Source of the DNA: Rhizobium phaseoli
GTDB lineage: Bacteria > Pseudomonadota > Alphaproteobacteria > Rhizobiales > Rhizobiaceae
DNA: 64,000 bases
NCBI RefSeq assembly: GCF_003985125.1
Contig: NZ_ML133567.1
Location: 372,001-436,000 of the forward strand
Direction: 5' to 3'
The notes beneath the pieces are model-generated. The model saw nothing but the letters and a program-made list of their open reading frames with translations. It was not told the origin of the DNA and searched no databases. Of this stretch, positions 46,752 through 57,320 are shown one piece after another. The stretch's first letter is position 1. Each line of letters begins with the position of its first letter. Made by a program: the position numbers and the translations under genes.

Positions 46752-47546
46752 TTACGCGGCCAGTCTCTGGCGCTCGCGTTGAATGACCTCGGAGGCCAGC
46801 TGCAGATAGGCCTGGCTGCCCGCACATTTCAGATCATAGAGGATAGCGGGCTTGCCGTAGGACGGCGCCTCGGACACCCGGACATTGCGCGGAATTAACG
46901 TATGATAAACCTTCTCGCCGAGATGCGTCCGCACATCATTGACCACCTGCTGGGCCAGATTGTTGCGAGCATCGAACATTGTCAGGACGATACCCTGGAT
47001 ATCCAGCCGCGGATTAACCGTCCGACGCACTTGGCTGACGGTTTCGAGCAGCTGGCTCAGGCCCTCCAGCGCGAAGAATTCACATTGCAGCGGTACCAGC
47101 ACCGAATGGGCAGCCGCCATCGCATTCATCGTCAGCAGATTAAACGACGGCGGGCAATCCAGGAGAATATAAGAGAAGCCCATAGCCTCGGGAGTGGACA
47201 GCGCTTTCCGCAATTTAAAGACTCGGTCGCTCTGCTGCGAGATTTCCATCTCGATGCCGAGCAGATCCATGGTCGACGGGACGATGAAGAGGTTGGGAAC
47301 CGCTGTCTCGAGCGTGACCTCGCTGATCCCACGTTCGCCGACTATTAGGTCATAGGAGGAAAGCTTGCGATCGCGGCGATCGATACCGAGGCCGGTGCTG
47401 GCATTGCCCTGCGGATCGAGATCCACGATCAGGACACGCTCGCCAATGGCGGCCAGCGCCGTTGCCAGGTTGATGGCAGTGGTCGTTTTGCCAACGCCAC
47501 CCTTCTGATTTGCGATGGTGATTATCCGATGTCGTTCGCCAGCCAT
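46752..47546 (-). CDS. parA: Chromosome partitioning ATPase ParA
   Basis: A 264-residue deviant-Walker ATPase that moves ParB-parS complexes along the nucleoid. The deviant Walker A KGGVGKTT (15-22) with the signature lysine, VLIVDLDPQGNASTGLG and the switch YILLDCPPSFNLLTMNAMAA are present. It lies between rsmG (19-base gap) and parB (31-base gap), the standard chromosomal order mnmG-rsmG-parA-parB. Confidence 0.97.
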   Translation of the reverse strand: MAGERHRIITIANQKGGVGKTTTAINLATALAAIGERVLIVDLDPQGNASTGLGIDRRDRKLSSYDLIVGERGISEVTLETAVPNLFIVPSTMDLLGIEMEISQQSDRVFKLRKALSTPEAMGFSYILLDCPPSFNLLTMNAMAAAHSVLVPLQCEFFALEGLSQLLETVSQVRRTVNPRLDIQGIVLTMFDARNNLAQQVVNDVRTHLGEKVYHTLIPRNVRVSEAPSYGKPAILYDLKCAGSQAYLQLASEVIQRERQRLAA

Positions 47547-47565
47547 TGCCGCAATATCCGATCTG

Positions 47566-48183
47566 TTAAACCAAGCGCCGGAGATTCGATATTTCCAAAA
47601 TAACAGATTCCTGCTCGACGGCGCTCTTATGTTCTACCAGATCGAATTCCCACCGGCCACGCGCTTCGTCGATTTCCCTCAGATAATCCCGGCCTTTATG
47701 AAAAAATCCACGACAATTTTCCTTGCCGAGCATCCACGGCGCCGCATAACCGATTAGTCCGTGAAGGTCGGCGAGGGCTCTGGCGGAAATCGCCCCACAC
47801 TCGCCGATCTCGGCAGGAGCATCCTCGATTCGAATGGCATGGACGCTTCCGCGTGCCTCTGTCTCCCGCAACGCGGTCCGCAGAAAAGCTGCCTTTTTGT
47901 TGTTGCTTTCGACAAGATGCACCCATCCATCTTGCAGCTCCGCCAGGAAGATCGCGGTGATCACGCCGGGAAATCCGCCGCCGCTGCCGAGGTCGGCCCA
48001 GCGAATCGGCTCGGGGCAAATCTGGAAAATCTGGCTGCTGTCGGCAATGTGACGGTGCCAGAGATCATCGAGCGTTGAGGGCGCCACCAGATTGATCGTT
48101 TTTGCCCATTTCTGAAAGAGCGCCGCAAAGTGCTGAAGCCGTGCCTGTGTTTCACGTGAAACACGCAAACCGTTTAATTCCAT
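47566..48183 (-). CDS. rsmG: 16S rRNA m7G527 methyltransferase
   Basis: A 205-residue SAM enzyme (formerly GidB). The start is [63 protein letters not shown] (SAM site) and [18 protein letters not shown] are family blocks. Codons 8-12 (V-S-R-E-T) are spelled by a perfect parS palindrome, so the protein sequence here is partly dictated by a DNA site. Confidence 0.95.
   Translation of the reverse strand: MELNGLRVSRETQARLQHFAALFQKWAKTINLVAPSTLDDLWHRHIADSSQIFQICPEPIRWADLGSGGGFPGVITAIFLAELQDGWVHLVESNNKKAAFLRTALRETEARGSVHAIRIEDAPAEIGECGAISARALADLHGLIGYAAPWMLGKENCRGFFHKGRDYLREIDEARGRWEFDLVEHKSAVEQESVILEISNLRRLV
48148..48163. other. parS site, perfect 16/16 match
   Basis: TGTTTCACGTGAAACA is an exact parS palindrome inside the 5' end of rsmG, 0.6 kb from parA. 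It is expected to be a primary ParB loading site. Confidence 0.93.
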
Positions 48184-48207
48184 TCTCAGAGACTCTCAAA
48201 TCTTGTG

Positions 48208-50085
48208 TCAGGCAGTCTGGCGCTCAGAACCGCTCTGTCGACGCAAATGGACGAGCAGCAGGGCAATCGCGGCCGGGGTCATCCCTTCGACAATGGCCGC
48301 CTGTGCGACGTTGAACGGACGAGCTGTGCTGAGTTTTGCTTTGAGCTCGTTCGACAGGCCGGAAAGCGCGGAATAGTCAAAATCGGCCGGGATTCGCCGC
48401 TCCTCGTCGCGCTGCTGATCGGCGATTGCCGCCGCCTGCCGGTCAAGGTAAACCGAATAACCCGCCTCGATCTCCAGCGCCTCGGCGACCTTCGGCCGGA
48501 CCGCCGCCAGCGCGTCCGGCCAAACCTGCCGGAGGGCGGCAAAGTCATAATCTGGGTAGGACAACAAATCATAGGCCGTCCGGCGCTGGCCGTCGAGATT
48601 GATATGCAAGCCGGCGCGCCGCGCTTCATTGGGCGTCAGCGTCAGCGACATCAGCAGTGATCGACCGGCGTCAACCTCGACCTGATAGGCCGTGAATCGC
48701 TGTTCGCGTGCGCTGCCTACACAACCGAGCCGCATGCCGAGCGGCGTCAGGCGGACATCGGCATTATCGGCCCGCAGAGTCAGCCGGTATTCGGCGCGCG
48801 ACGTAAACATCCGGTACGGTTCCGTAACACCGCGCGAAGTGAGATCGTCGATCATTACCCCGATATAAGAGTTGGTTCGGCTAAAATGGAACGGATCCGA
48901 ATCGGTGCTTCGCAATGCGGCATTCAAGCCCGCAGCCAATCCCTGCGCCGCTGCCTCTTCATAGCCGGTGGTGCCGTTAATCTGGCCGGCGAGAAAGAGG
49001 CCGCTCAACCGTTTGACTTCCAGCGACGGCGTCAGCTCTCTCGGGTCGACATGATCATACTCAATGGCATAACCCGGCTGAAGGATCCGCGCCGCTTCCA
49101 GCCCGGGAATGGTTTTTATGAAATCCGCTTGGACCTCGGCGGGCAGGGAAGTCGAAATGCCATTCGGATAAACCGTGTCGTCGTCGAGGCCTTCCGGCTC
49201 GAGAAAGACCTGATGGCCATCCCGCTCGCCGAACTTGAACAGCTTGTCCTCGATCGACGGGCAGTAACGCGGCCCCACGCCTTCGATCTGCCCGGAATAT
49301 ATAGCCGAGCGCTTAATGTTGTCGATAATGATCCGATGTGTCGCCCCGGTCGTCCTGGTGACACCGCATTCGATCTGCCTGGTCGTGATCGAATCCGTCA
49401 TGAAGGAAAAGGGCACGAGGTCCTCATCCGCGCCCTGCCGTCCAACGGATTGCCAGTCGATCGTCTTGCCATCCAGCCGGGCCGGCGTGCCAGTCTTCAA
49501 TCGCCCCAGGCGCAGCCCCAACCTGGCCAAGGTCGCCGACAACCCGAGCGACGGGGGTTCGCCGACGCGGCCGGCGGGTGTCTTGTCTGAACCAATATGG
49601 ATGAGACCACGCAAAAAGGTGCCGGTCGTCAATACCACCGCCGGTGCTTTCAGCAGCCGGCCGTCCTTCATGACCACCCCGGCAACACGGTTGTCGACGA
49701 CGTCGAGATCGAATGCATCGCCCTCGACGATATCGAGCCCTGGTGTTGCCTCGATCGCAGCCAGCATCGCCAATCGATAGAGCTTTCTATCGGCCTGTGT
49801 TCGCGGGCCGCGGACGGCCGCACCTTTCTTCCGGTTCAACATTCTGAACTGAATGCCGGCTGCATCGGCAATCCGGCCCATCAGGCCATCCATCGCGTCG
49901 ATCTCGCGGACCAGATGCCCCTTGCCGAGCCCGCCAATGGCCGGATTGCAGGACATGACCCCAATCGTGTCTCGCCTGTGGGTGACCAAGGCGGTCCTCG
50001 CACCAAGGCGCGCAGCCGCGCTGGCAGCCTCCGACCCCGCATGGCCGCCGCCGATCACAATCACATCATAGACATTGCCGATCAT
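48208..50085 (-). CDS. mnmG: tRNA uridine-34 carboxymethylaminomethyl synthesis protein MnmG
   Basis: A 625-residue FAD protein (formerly GidA) that with MnmE modifies the wobble uridine of several tRNAs. [21 protein letters not shown] is the FAD fold. [36 protein letters not shown] and [17 protein letters not shown] are family signatures. The ATG at 50085 with GGAG six bases ahead is preferred to the TTG at 50097. It is the second gene of mnmE-mnmG-rsmG-parA-parB. Confidence 0.96.
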   Translation of the reverse strand: MIGNVYDVIVIGGGHAGSEAASAAARLGARTALVTHRRDTIGVMSCNPAIGGLGKGHLVREIDAMDGLMGRIADAAGIQFRMLNRKKGAAVRGPRTQADRKLYRLAMLAAIEATPGLDIVEGDAFDLDVVDNRVAGVVMKDGRLLKAPAVVLTTGTFLRGLIHIGSDKTPAGRVGEPPSLGLSATLARLGLRLGRLKTGTPARLDGKTIDWQSVGRQGADEDLVPFSFMTDSITTRQIECGVTRTTGATHRIIIDNIKRSAIYSGQIEGVGPRYCPSIEDKLFKFGERDGHQVFLEPEGLDDDTVYPNGISTSLPAEVQADFIKTIPGLEAARILQPGYAIEYDHVDPRELTPSLEVKRLSGLFLAGQINGTTGYEEAAAQGLAAGLNAALRSTDSDPFHFSRTNSYIGVMIDDLTSRGVTEPYRMFTSRAEYRLTLRADNADVRLTPLGMRLGCVGSAREQRFTAYQVEVDAGRSLLMSLTLTPNEARRAGLHINLDGQRRTAYDLLSYPDYDFAALRQVWPDALAAVRPKVAEALEIEAGYSVYLDRQAAAIADQQRDEERRIPADFDYSALSGLSNELKAKLSTARPFNVAQAAIVEGMTPAAIALLLVHLRRQSGSERQTA

Positions 50086-50106
50086 CTCAAACTCCAACTC
50101 GGCCGC

Positions 50107-50122
50107 GGTTTCAGGTGAAACT
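50107..50122. other. Degenerate parS-like site, 13/16
   Basis: GGTTTCAGGTGAAACT keeps both GTTTCA/TGAAAC arms but has a changed central base and outer bases. It sits in the mnmE-mnmG gap, 38 bases from a better site. It may be weak or non-functional. Confidence 0.45.
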
Positions 50123-50144
50123 CCGGGCAGCGCAGCGTCACGAA

Positions 50145-50160
50145 GGTTTCACGTGAATCA
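50145..50160. other. parS-like site, 14/16
   Basis: On the minus strand it reads TGATTCACGTGAAACC. Its first three bases are the TGA stop codon of mnmE. The central CACGTG and the GAAAC arm are intact. Confidence 0.75.
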
Positions 50161-51477
50161 TTTGCCGATACAAAACTCCGAGAAAATCACGTCGAGCAGC
50201 TGCTCGACGTCCACTCGCCCGGTAATTCTACCCAAATACTCGGCCGCAAGGCGAAGCTGTTCCGTGCGCAGCTCCAAATTCGCGCTTCCCTGCGAGATTG
50301 CAGCATCGAGGGCGGCCAAACATTTCGCCAGCGAATCCTTATGTCGCTGCCGGCTCGGGATCGCCAGAGACTGGCCACCATAACGCTCTTTGACGACACG
50401 GCCGATCAAATCCCGCAATTCCGGCAGACCTTCGCCGGTCGTCGTCGAGATCTGCAGATCATATCGATCGGAAGCAGTCTCGATCAAATCCTTCTTCGTC
50501 CCGACCGTAACATGCGGCAAAGCCTGCTCCAAGTCGGGGGGGATGATGGGGTCGCTCATATCGACCAGCAGCAGCACAACATCGGCATTGCGAAGTGCAA
50601 CACGCGCGCGGCGCACCCCCTCTATCTCCACCCTGTCCTCCGCCTCGCGCAGACCGGCCGTGTCATAAAGTTTGACCATATAGCCGTCAATATCGAGATC
50701 GACGTGAAGCACATCGCGGGTGGTGCCGGCAATATCGGTGACGATGGCGACCTCACGCTTGGCCAGAGCGTTCATCAGGCTTGATTTCCCGGCATTCGGG
50801 GCGCCGGCGATCACCACCTTGAAGCCATCCCTGATGATCTCGCCGGCCGAGGCGGCTTCCAGATGCAGCGCGATGTCGTGACGCAGCCGCGCCATGTCGG
50901 CCCAAACCATATCCGACACGGAACCTGGGACATCATCTTCGTCAGGAAAGTCGAGCTCGGCCTCGATCAAGGCCCGCGCGCGGGTTAATCGTTCCGCCCA
51001 CGAATCGTAAATCGCCGAGACGCCGCCGGCGCTCTGTTCGACGGCGAGACGGCGCTGCATTTCGGTTTCGGCGCCGATGAGATCGGCGAGCCCCTCGACT
51101 TCGACAAGATCGAGCTTGCCGTTTTCGAAGGCGCGTCGCGAAAACTCGCCTTCCATCGCCATGCGCACGCCTGGAATATCGCCAAGTTCACGAAACAGTG
51201 CCGCCAGCACGGCTTTGCTGCCATGGATCTGCAACTCGGCGGCATCTTCGCCGGTGAAGGAATTGGGGCCGGGAAAAAACAGCACTAGACCACTGTCGAT
51301 CGGCTGATCGTAACGACTCCGAATCGTTCGGTACGAAGCCATTCGAGCGACCGGCACGGACCCGACCAACTGGACCAGGATATCTCTCGTCAGCGGGCCG
51401 CTGACGCGAATGACTGAAACACCCGAGGGCGGAGCACCGCTTGAGAGCGCATAGATGGTGTCATTCAGCATGGCCAT
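50158..51477 (-). CDS. mnmE: tRNA modification GTPase MnmE
   Basis: A 439-residue GTPase (formerly TrmE) partnering MnmG. N-terminal folate domain ([21 protein letters not shown]), a helical domain, and a G domain with P-loop GAPNAGKSS (225-233), TDIAGTTRD and DTAG (272-275). The C-terminal CIGK end carries the essential cysteine. The stop codon is also the first triplet of a parS-like palindrome. The start could be the ATG at 51477 or 51471. Confidence 0.96.
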   Translation of the reverse strand: MAMLNDTIYALSSGAPPSGVSVIRVSGPLTRDILVQLVGSVPVARMASYRTIRSRYDQPIDSGLVLFFPGPNSFTGEDAAELQIHGSKAVLAALFRELGDIPGVRMAMEGEFSRRAFENGKLDLVEVEGLADLIGAETEMQRRLAVEQSAGGVSAIYDSWAERLTRARALIEAELDFPDEDDVPGSVSDMVWADMARLRHDIALHLEAASAGEIIRDGFKVVIAGAPNAGKSSLMNALAKREVAIVTDIAGTTRDVLHVDLDIDGYMVKLYDTAGLREAEDRVEIEGVRRARVALRNADVVLLLVDMSDPIIPPDLEQALPHVTVGTKKDLIETASDRYDLQISTTTGEGLPELRDLIGRVVKERYGGQSLAIPSRQRHKDSLAKCLAALDAAISQGSANLELRTEQLRLAAEYLGRITGRVDVEQLLDVIFSEFCIGK

Positions 51478-51520
51478 GGCATCCGATTGTCAGTTCGAGT
51501 CCGAATCAATTCCTCTCAAA

Positions 51521-51555
51521 CAAAAAGCTGGCGACATCGAGACGATGCGCCAGCT
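51521..51555 (-). terminator. Intrinsic terminator downstream of rho
   Basis: AGCTGGCG (51526-51533) pairs with CGCCAGCT (51548-51555), with an inner CATCG/CGATG pair. On the minus strand it is followed by a run of T's (51522-51525). It ends rho transcription before mnmE. Confidence 0.82.
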
Positions 51556-51580
51556 CTGATAGGATTAATCCGGCTAAGGA

Positions 51581-52846
51581 TCAGGTGTTCATCGAGTCGA
51601 AGAAGTCGGAATTGTTCTTCGTCTGCTTCAGTTTGTCGATCAGGAATTCGATCGCATCGGTGGTCCCCATCGGCGCGAGAATGCGGCGGAGGACGAATAT
51701 CTTCTGCAGATCCTGGCGCGGAACAAGAAGATCTTCCTTACGCGTACCGGATTTGAGGATATCCATCGCCGGGAAGATGCGCTTGTCGGCGACCTTGCGG
51801 TCGAGGACGATTTCCGAGTTGCCGGTACCCTTAAACTCTTCGAAGATCACTTCGTCCATGCGGCTGCCGGTATCGATCAGCGCCGTGGCGATGATGGTCA
51901 GAGAACCACCTTCTTCGATGTTGCGCGCCGCGCCGAAGAAGCGCTTCGGTCGCTGCAGGGCGTTGGCGTCAACACCACCGGTCAGAACCTTCCCGGAGGA
52001 GGGAACGACCGTGTTGTAAGCGCGGCCGAGGCGCGTGATCGAATCGAGCAGAATGACGACATCACGGCCGTGCTCGACAAGGCGCTTGGCCTTTTCGATA
52101 ACCATCTCGGCCACCTGGACGTGGCGCACCGCCGGTTCGTCGAAGGTTGAGGAAATAACCTCGCCGCGGACGGAACGCTGCATGTCCGTCACTTCCTCCG
52201 GACGTTCGTCGATCAGCAGGACGATGAGATAGCATTCTGGATGGTTTGCCGTGATCGAATGGGCGATATTCTGAAGAAGGACGGTCTTACCGGTGCGCGG
52301 CGGCGCGACGATCAATCCACGCTGGCCCTTGCCGAGCGGCGCGACCAGATCGATCACGCGGGGCGACAGATCCTTGGAGGTCGGAATATCGAGTTCCATC
52401 TTGAAGCGCTCATTCGGATAGAGCGGCGTCAGATTGTCGAAATGAACCTTGTGACGGATCTTTTCCGGATCGTCGAAATTGATGGTGTTGACCTTGAGCA
52501 GCGCGAAATAACGCTCGCCTTCCTTCGGTCCGCGAATCGGGCCCTCGACCGTGTCGCCTGTCTTCAAAGAGAAACGGCGGATCTGCGACGGCGAGATATA
52601 AATATCGTCAGGGCCGGGCAGGTAGTTGGCGTTGGCCGAGCGCAGGAAGCCGAAGCCGTCCTGCAGCACTTCGACCACCCCTTCGCCGATGATCTCCACA
52701 TCCTGGCTGGCCAGCATCTTGAGGATGGCAAACATCAATTCCTGTTTGCGCATCGTGCTTGCATTCTCAACCTCGAGCGATTCGGCGAAAGCCAGAAGAT
52801 CCGTCGGGGATTTGCTCTTAAGTTCCTGAAGCTTCATTTCAGCCAT
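51581..52846 (-). CDS. rho: Transcription termination factor Rho
   Basis: A 421-residue hexameric RNA helicase. The N-terminal cold-shock-like RNA-binding domain has [29 protein letters not shown]. The ATPase domain has Walker [37 protein letters not shown], the Q-loop region and R-loop ending [27 protein letters not shown]. An ATG at 52846 or 52837 may be used. The 198-base gap upstream, before hemJ, contains its promoter and leader. Confidence 0.97.
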   Translation of the reverse strand: MAEMKLQELKSKSPTDLLAFAESLEVENASTMRKQELMFAILKMLASQDVEIIGEGVVEVLQDGFGFLRSANANYLPGPDDIYISPSQIRRFSLKTGDTVEGPIRGPKEGERYFALLKVNTINFDDPEKIRHKVHFDNLTPLYPNERFKMELDIPTSKDLSPRVIDLVAPLGKGQRGLIVAPPRTGKTVLLQNIAHSITANHPECYLIVLLIDERPEEVTDMQRSVRGEVISSTFDEPAVRHVQVAEMVIEKAKRLVEHGRDVVILLDSITRLGRAYNTVVPSSGKVLTGGVDANALQRPKRFFGAARNIEEGGSLTIIATALIDTGSRMDEVIFEEFKGTGNSEIVLDRKVADKRIFPAMDILKSGTRKEDLLVPRQDLQKIFVLRRILAPMGTTDAIEFLIDKLKQTKNNSDFFDSMNT

Positions 52847-53044
52847 GAAGTGACCAATACTCTTTTCAATTTCGAAGGGGAAAGGCGATGTTGGGTCGTA
52901 TTCGGTACTGCGAAAGGGGCTCGCAGACGACTGAACTCTTCACACATGCCACGTAGATGAGATGCGCGGAAAATAGCGAGTCGCAATCGCCGCCGCAAGG
53001 GGGCTGCTTAAAATGAAGCAAATTTAACCTGAGGAGGATTTCCC

Positions 53045-53587
53045 TCAGAACGGCTTCACCACGACGAGGATCACGATCAGGATCATCAGCAGGGTCGGCG
53101 CCTCGTTCATGAACCGCCAATAGCGTGCCGAGCGGCGATTTTCGTCACGCTCGAACGCGCCGACCGCCCGGCTGAAGAAGATATGAATGGCGGTCAGCAG
53201 CACCACAAGACCGATCTTGGCATGCAGCCAGCCGCCCTGGAATCCATAGACCGACCAGGCGAGATAAAGGCCGAGGATCCAGGTCAGCATCATCGCCGGC
53301 GTCATGATGATCCGCAGCAGCCGGCGCTCCATCACCTTGAAAGTCTCCGACTGCACTGAGCCCGGTTCTGCGTCGGTATGATAGATGAACAGCCGCGGGA
53401 TGTAGAACAATCCGGCCATCCAGGAGATCACCGCGATGATGTGGAGCGCCTTGATCCAGAGGTAGAGGTTGTCGGGGTTCCAGGCGAAAAGCCCGACCGC
53501 CATCAGCGCGAAGAAGGCCAGCGCAAAATGGGCACGGCGCCGGGCATAAGCGCCAGGTTTCCGATCCGTCTGCCTTTCCCTAGTCAC
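53045..53587 (-). CDS. hemJ: HemJ-type protoporphyrinogen IX oxidase
   Basis: A 180-residue membrane enzyme of haem synthesis used by bacteria lacking HemG/Hem[31 protein letters not shown] carries the conserved histidine, four helices follow, and [26 protein letters not shown] ends the protein in the family manner. The start is GTG, overlapping the hemE stop in a GTGA arrangement, so the two haem genes are translationally coupled. Confidence 0.93.
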   Translation of the reverse strand: MTRERQTDRKPGAYARRRAHFALAFFALMAVGLFAWNPDNLYLWIKALHIIAVISWMAGLFYIPRLFIYHTDAEPGSVQSETFKVMERRLLRIIMTPAMMLTWILGLYLAWSVYGFQGGWLHAKIGLVVLLTAIHIFFSRAVGAFERDENRRSARYWRFMNEAPTLLMILIVILVVVKPF

Positions 53588-54615
53588 GGCGCGCCCCGCA
53601 CGCGTTCGACCAGCTGCCGCACATGGTCAGGGTCGGCCTGCGGCGTGATGCCGTGACCGAGATTGAAGATCAGCGGTCCATGGCCGAGATGCTGCAGAAT
53701 ATCGTCGATACCTTCTTCCAGCGCCCGACCGCCGGCAACGACGCGCATCGGATCGAGGTTGCCCTGCACCGGTCCATCCTTCTGAAGTTCGGCGGCAAAG
53801 GCCAGTGGAACCGACCAGTCGAGGCCGATCGCATCGGCGCCGGTCTTCTGACGATAGGCTTTCAGCTGATAGCCGGCGCCCTTGGCGAAGGCGATGATGC
53901 GCGCATGCGGCCGCTGCGATCTGATCGAAGCGATCATCCGCGCAACCGGCCTGATCGCGAAGGCTTGGAACTCCTTCTCCCCGAGAACCCCAGCCCAGGA
54001 ATCGAAAATCTGCACGGCGTCGGCGCCGGCGTCGATCTGGGCGACAAGATAGTCGGCCGACACGTCGGCCAGCAGCATCAGCAGACGCTCGAAGGCGCGG
54101 GGATATTTGTAGGCGAAGAGGCGGGCAGGGGCCTGGTCCGGCGTGCCGTGCCCGGCGATCATATAGGTCGCAACCGTCCAGGGCGCACCGCAGAAGCCGA
54201 GCAGGGTCGTCTCATCAGGCAACGCCTCGCGCAACCGTCGCACCGTTTCCAGAACCGGTCTGAGATAAGCGATGACCTCTTCCCCGTTCAGTCTTGCGAT
54301 CCCGGCTTCATCGATCGGATCCATCTCCGGTCCATGCCCTTCGGTGAACCGGACATTCCGTTTCATTGCATCGGGGATGACCAGAATATCGGAAAACAGG
54401 ATGGCCGCATCAAAGCCATAGCGGCGGATCGGCTGCAGCGTCACTTCAACGGCGTAATCGGGCGTATAGCAGAGATCGAGAAAACTTCCGGCCTTCGCCC
54501 GTGTCTCTCTATATTCCGGCAGATAACGTCCCGCCTGCCTCATCAGCCAGAGAGGCGGGGGGCTGAGGCTTTCGCCATCGAGAACCCTCATGATCTTTCG
54601 GCGCGTGTCGCTCAA
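53584..54615 (-). CDS. hemE: Uroporphyrinogen decarboxylase
   Basis: A 343-residue enzyme that decarboxylates uroporphyrinogen III to coproporphyrinogen [57 protein letters not shown] and [10 protein letters not shown] are family motifs. A TTG at 54615 with GGAAG upstream gives the expected N-terminus ([14 protein letters not shown]). An ATG exists at 54591. It is the first leftward gene next to the proposed replication origin, as in Caulobacter and Sinorhizobium. Confidence 0.95.
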   Translation of the reverse strand: MSDTRRKIMRVLDGESLSPPPLWLMRQAGRYLPEYRETRAKAGSFLDLCYTPDYAVEVTLQPIRRYGFDAAILFSDILVIPDAMKRNVRFTEGHGPEMDPIDEAGIARLNGEEVIAYLRPVLETVRRLREALPDETTLLGFCGAPWTVATYMIAGHGTPDQAPARLFAYKYPRAFERLLMLLADVSADYLVAQIDAGADAVQIFDSWAGVLGEKEFQAFAIRPVARMIASIRSQRPHARIIAFAKGAGYQLKAYRQKTGADAIGLDWSVPLAFAAELQKDGPVQGNLDPMRVVAGGRALEEGIDDILQHLGHGPLIFNLGHGITPQADPDHVRQLVERVRGAP

Positions 54616-54832
54616 GCGCTTCTTCCCTATAAAAAATCAAAGATATTTTAAAAGGTTTCTATTTCTTAGAGTCGGTGTCTATCAAGGATTAAAATCCATC
54701 CACTGCCGATGCCATTTGTCGCGCGCCCGCAACCAAACTCGAAGAGAATTTTCCGATTCTTCAAAATTTCGGGGAGAAGGCGAATCCGGAAATGATTCCA
54801 AAACCTTGCTCCCACACCAATTTTCTGCTTCC

Positions 54833-54841
54833 TGTGGATAG
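54833..54841 (-). other. DnaA box, one mismatch
   Basis: TGTGGATAG is the complement of CTATCCACA and differs at one base from the strong DnaA box TTATCCACA. Confidence 0.6.
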
Positions 54842-54921
54842 CTTGTGGAGGCGTATTCGACAAACCGATTTCGTCCCCATCCTCCACAGGACCTGGCAAA
54901 ACCGGTCCGCCAAATTCGAAA

Positions 54922-54930
54922 TGTGGATAA
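54922..54930 (-). other. DnaA box, perfect
   Basis: TGTGGATAA is the exact complement of the DnaA box TTATCCACA. It lies in the middle of the hemE-PPDK regulator gap. Confidence 0.8.
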
Positions 54931-55015
54931 GGCGGCATGTTTTCCCTTGCCGGAGGCAGCCTCGCCGCCTTAGCTCTCCATCATCCAGTGTTTTCAACAG
55001 GCAGCGGAAAATAGC

Positions 55016-55837
55016 GTGGAGAACAGAACGAACTTCTTTCATCTACATCTGATTTCTGACTCGACGGGAGAGACTCTGATCTCCGCCGGCCGTGCAGCTT
55101 CGGCCCAGTTCCGATCCGCTCAGCCGATCGAGCATGTCTATCCGCTGATCCGCAACCGCAAACAGCTGCTGCCGGTTCTGCAGGCAATCGACGATGCCCC
55201 CGGCATCGTGCTCTACACCATTGTCGACCGGGAGCTGGCGAGCCTGATCGACGAGCGCTGCACCGAAATGGGCGTTGCCTCGGTCAATGTGCTGGAGCCG
55301 GTCATGAATGCGTTCCAGATCTATCTCGGCGCGCCGTCACGTCGCCGGGTCGGCGCCCAGCATGTGATGAATGCCGGTTACTTCGCCCGCATCGAAGCGC
55401 TGAATTTCACCATGGATCACGACGACGGCCAGATGCCGGACGATTACAATGATGCCGATGTCGTCATCATCGGCATCAGCCGGACGTCGAAGACACCGAC
55501 AAGCATCTATCTCGCCAACCGCGGCATCAAGACGGCCAACATTCCGATCGTCTACGGCGTGCCATTGCCCGAGAGCCTTCTTGTCGCGACCAAACCCTTG
55601 ATCGTGTGCCTGATCGCCACCACCGACCGCATCTCCCAGGTGCGGGAAAACCGCATCCTCGGAGCGACCCAGGGTTTCGATCGCGAACACTACACCGATC
55701 GCGCCGCGATCTCCGAGGAGCTGAAATATGCGCGCTCGCTTTGCGCCCGTCACAATTGGCCGCTGATCGACGTGACCCGCCGCTCGATCGAGGAAACCGC
55801 CGCGGCAATCGTTGCCCTGCGCCCGAAGCTGCGCTAA
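55016..55837 (+). CDS. Pyruvate,phosphate dikinase regulatory protein (DUF299 kinase/phosphorylase)
   Basis: A 273-residue bifunctional enzyme that switches PPDK (or PEP synthase) off and on by ADP-dependent threonine phosphorylation and Pi-dependent dephosphorylation. [21 protein letters not shown], the P-loop [20 protein letters not shown] and PIVYGVPLP are diagnostic. The start is GTG at 55016. It is the first rightward gene beside the origin. Confidence 0.93.
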   Translation: MENRTNFFHLHLISDSTGETLISAGRAASAQFRSAQPIEHVYPLIRNRKQLLPVLQAIDDAPGIVLYTIVDRELASLIDERCTEMGVASVNVLEPVMNAFQIYLGAPSRRRVGAQHVMNAGYFARIEALNFTMDHDDGQMPDDYNDADVVIIGISRTSKTPTSIYLANRGIKTANIPIVYGVPLPESLLVATKPLIVCLIATTDRISQVRENRILGATQGFDREHYTDRAAISEELKYARSLCARHNWPLIDVTRRSIEETAAAIVALRPKLR

Positions 55838-55870
55838 GCGCTGACCGAAAGCCGGCACTCCGAGGAGCCT

Positions 55871-56470
55871 ATGACAACAACAATCATCCTTGCATCGTCG
55901 AGCCCGTTTCGGCGGATGCTGATGGAAAATGCCGGCCTGTCCTTCGAGGCGCATGCCGCAACGATCGATGAAAGGGCGCTGGAAGCCCCGCTGGAAAAAG
56001 CCGGCGCGACGCCGGATGCCGTTGCCCTCGCGCTCGCCAGGGCCAAGGCCGAGGATGTCAGCCGCCGTTTTTCGAACAGCCTGGTTATCGGTTCGGATCA
56101 GACGATGTCGCTCGGCGACCGCGTCTTCCATAAGCCGAGGGATATGGCCGACGCAGCGAGCCATCTTCACGCCCTGTCGGGAAAAACGCATCGATTGAAC
56201 AGCGCCGTTGCCATCGTCAACGATGGCGTGGTCCTGTGGGAACATCTCGCCCATGCCCAACTGACGATGCGGCCGCTGACGGCGGATTTCATTGCCAGGC
56301 ATCTGGCGCGGGTCGGCGACAGAGCGCTTTCGAGCGTCGGCGCCTATCAATTGGAGGGGCAGGGCATTCAGCTCTTCGAGAAAATCGAAGGTGATTATTT
56401 CACCATTCTCGGCCTGCCGATGTTGCCGCTCCTGAAAAACTTGCGCGAACTCGGAGCGATCGATGGGTGA
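55871..56470 (+). CDS. maf: Maf-family nucleotide pyrophosphatase
   Basis: A 199-residue house-cleaning enzyme hydrolysing non-canonical or modified nucleoside triphosphates. [31 protein letters not shown] and the later [27 protein letters not shown] motifs fit Maf, probably of the YceF type. GAGGAG precedes the ATG. The last eight bases overlap aroE, and its stop TGA is the first triplet of a parS-like palindrome. Confidence 0.92.
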   Translation: MTTTIILASSSPFRRMLMENAGLSFEAHAATIDERALEAPLEKAGATPDAVALALARAKAEDVSRRFSNSLVIGSDQTMSLGDRVFHKPRDMADAASHLHALSGKTHRLNSAVAIVNDGVVLWEHLAHAQLTMRPLTADFIARHLARVGDRALSSVGAYQLEGQGIQLFEKIEGDYFTILGLPMLPLLKNLRELGAIDG

Positions 56471-57320
56471 TTCACGTGAAACATTCGGGCCGAAAGCGTT
56501 TGTCACGGGCTTTCCGATCAAGCATTCGCGCTCGCCCTTGATCCACGGCTATTGGTTGAAGACCCTCGGCCTGCCGGGCAGCTACCGCGCCCATGAAGTC
56601 GCACCGGAAGCCTTTGCCCATTTCATCGCTTCGCTGAAGGATGGCAGTTCCGGCTTTACCGGTGGCAACGTCACCATTCCCCATAAGGAATTGGCCTTCC
56701 GCCTCGCCGACAAACCGGACGCGCTGTCGCAGGAACTCGGGGCGTCGAACACGCTCTGGCTGGAGGATGGCCTTCTCCACGCGACCAATACCGATGGCCG
56801 CGGCTTTACGGCCAATCTTGACGAACGCCATCCGGGCTGGGACCGCCGCGACACGGCCGTGATCTTTGGCGCCGGCGGCGCCAGCCGGGCCATCATCCAG
56901 GCGGTTCGCGACCGCGGCTTCAAGACGATCCACGTCGTCAACCGGACCGTCGAACGGGCCCGCGAACTGGCCGACCGTTTTGGCCCGAGGGTTCAGGCCC
57001 ATCCGGCCGGTGCGCTTGCCGAGGTCATGAAAGGCGCCGGTCTGTTCATCAACACCACATCGCTCGGCATGGACGGCGAAGCGGCACCGCAGCTCGATTT
57101 CACCCCTCTTGTGGCCGACGCCGTCGTCACCGATATCGTCTATGTGCCGCTGAAGACGCCGCTGCTGGCGCAGGCGCAAGAGCAGGGCTTTCCGATCGTC
57201 GATGGTCTCGGCATGCTGCTGCATCAGGCCGTGCCGGGCTTCGAGAAATGGTTCGGCAAGCGCCCCGTCGTCGACGCCGCACTGCGCGCGCTCATCATTG
57301 CGGATATGGAAGCTCATTGA
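56463..57320 (+). CDS. aroE: Shikimate dehydrogenase
   Basis: A 285-residue NADP enzyme reducing 3-dehydroshikimate to shikimate. [20 protein letters not shown] binds shikimate, [11 protein letters not shown] contains the catalytic lysine, [16 protein letters not shown] is the NADP fold, and VNRTVERA fits NADP preference. Codons 4-7 (S-R-E-T) are encoded by a parS-like palindrome. It shares bases with maf upstream and coaE downstream (TGATG), so the run is an operon. Confidence 0.95.
   Translation: MGDSRETFGPKAFVTGFPIKHSRSPLIHGYWLKTLGLPGSYRAHEVAPEAFAHFIASLKDGSSGFTGGNVTIPHKELAFRLADKPDALSQELGASNTLWLEDGLLHATNTDGRGFTANLDERHPGWDRRDTAVIFGAGGASRAIIQAVRDRGFKTIHVVNRTVERARELADRFGPRVQAHPAGALAEVMKGAGLFINTTSLGMDGEAAPQLDFTPLVADAVVTDIVYVPLKTPLLAQAQEQGFPIVDGLGMLLHQAVPGFEKWFGKRPVVDAALRALIIADMEAH
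56468..56483. other. parS-like site, 15/16
   Basis: TGATTCACGTGAAACA differs from parS only at position 3. Bases 56468-56470 are the maf stop codon, and the remainder encodes the aroE N-terminus. It is the only copy right of the proposed origin within the window. Confidence 0.82.

Larger units (their letters stand above)
54616..55015. other. oriC: Probable chromosomal replication origin (oriC)
   Basis: This 400-base non-coding gap between divergent hemE and the PPDK regulator holds an AT-rich stretch (about 54622-54672, including ATAAAAAATCAAAGATATTT), DnaA boxes at 54833 and 54922, and four GANTC methylation sites (54669, 54755, 54782, 54794). Genes point away from it on both sides. In Caulobacter and Sinorhizobium the origin adjoins hemE. 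The parAB/parS region 7-9 kb away agrees. Confidence 0.82.
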
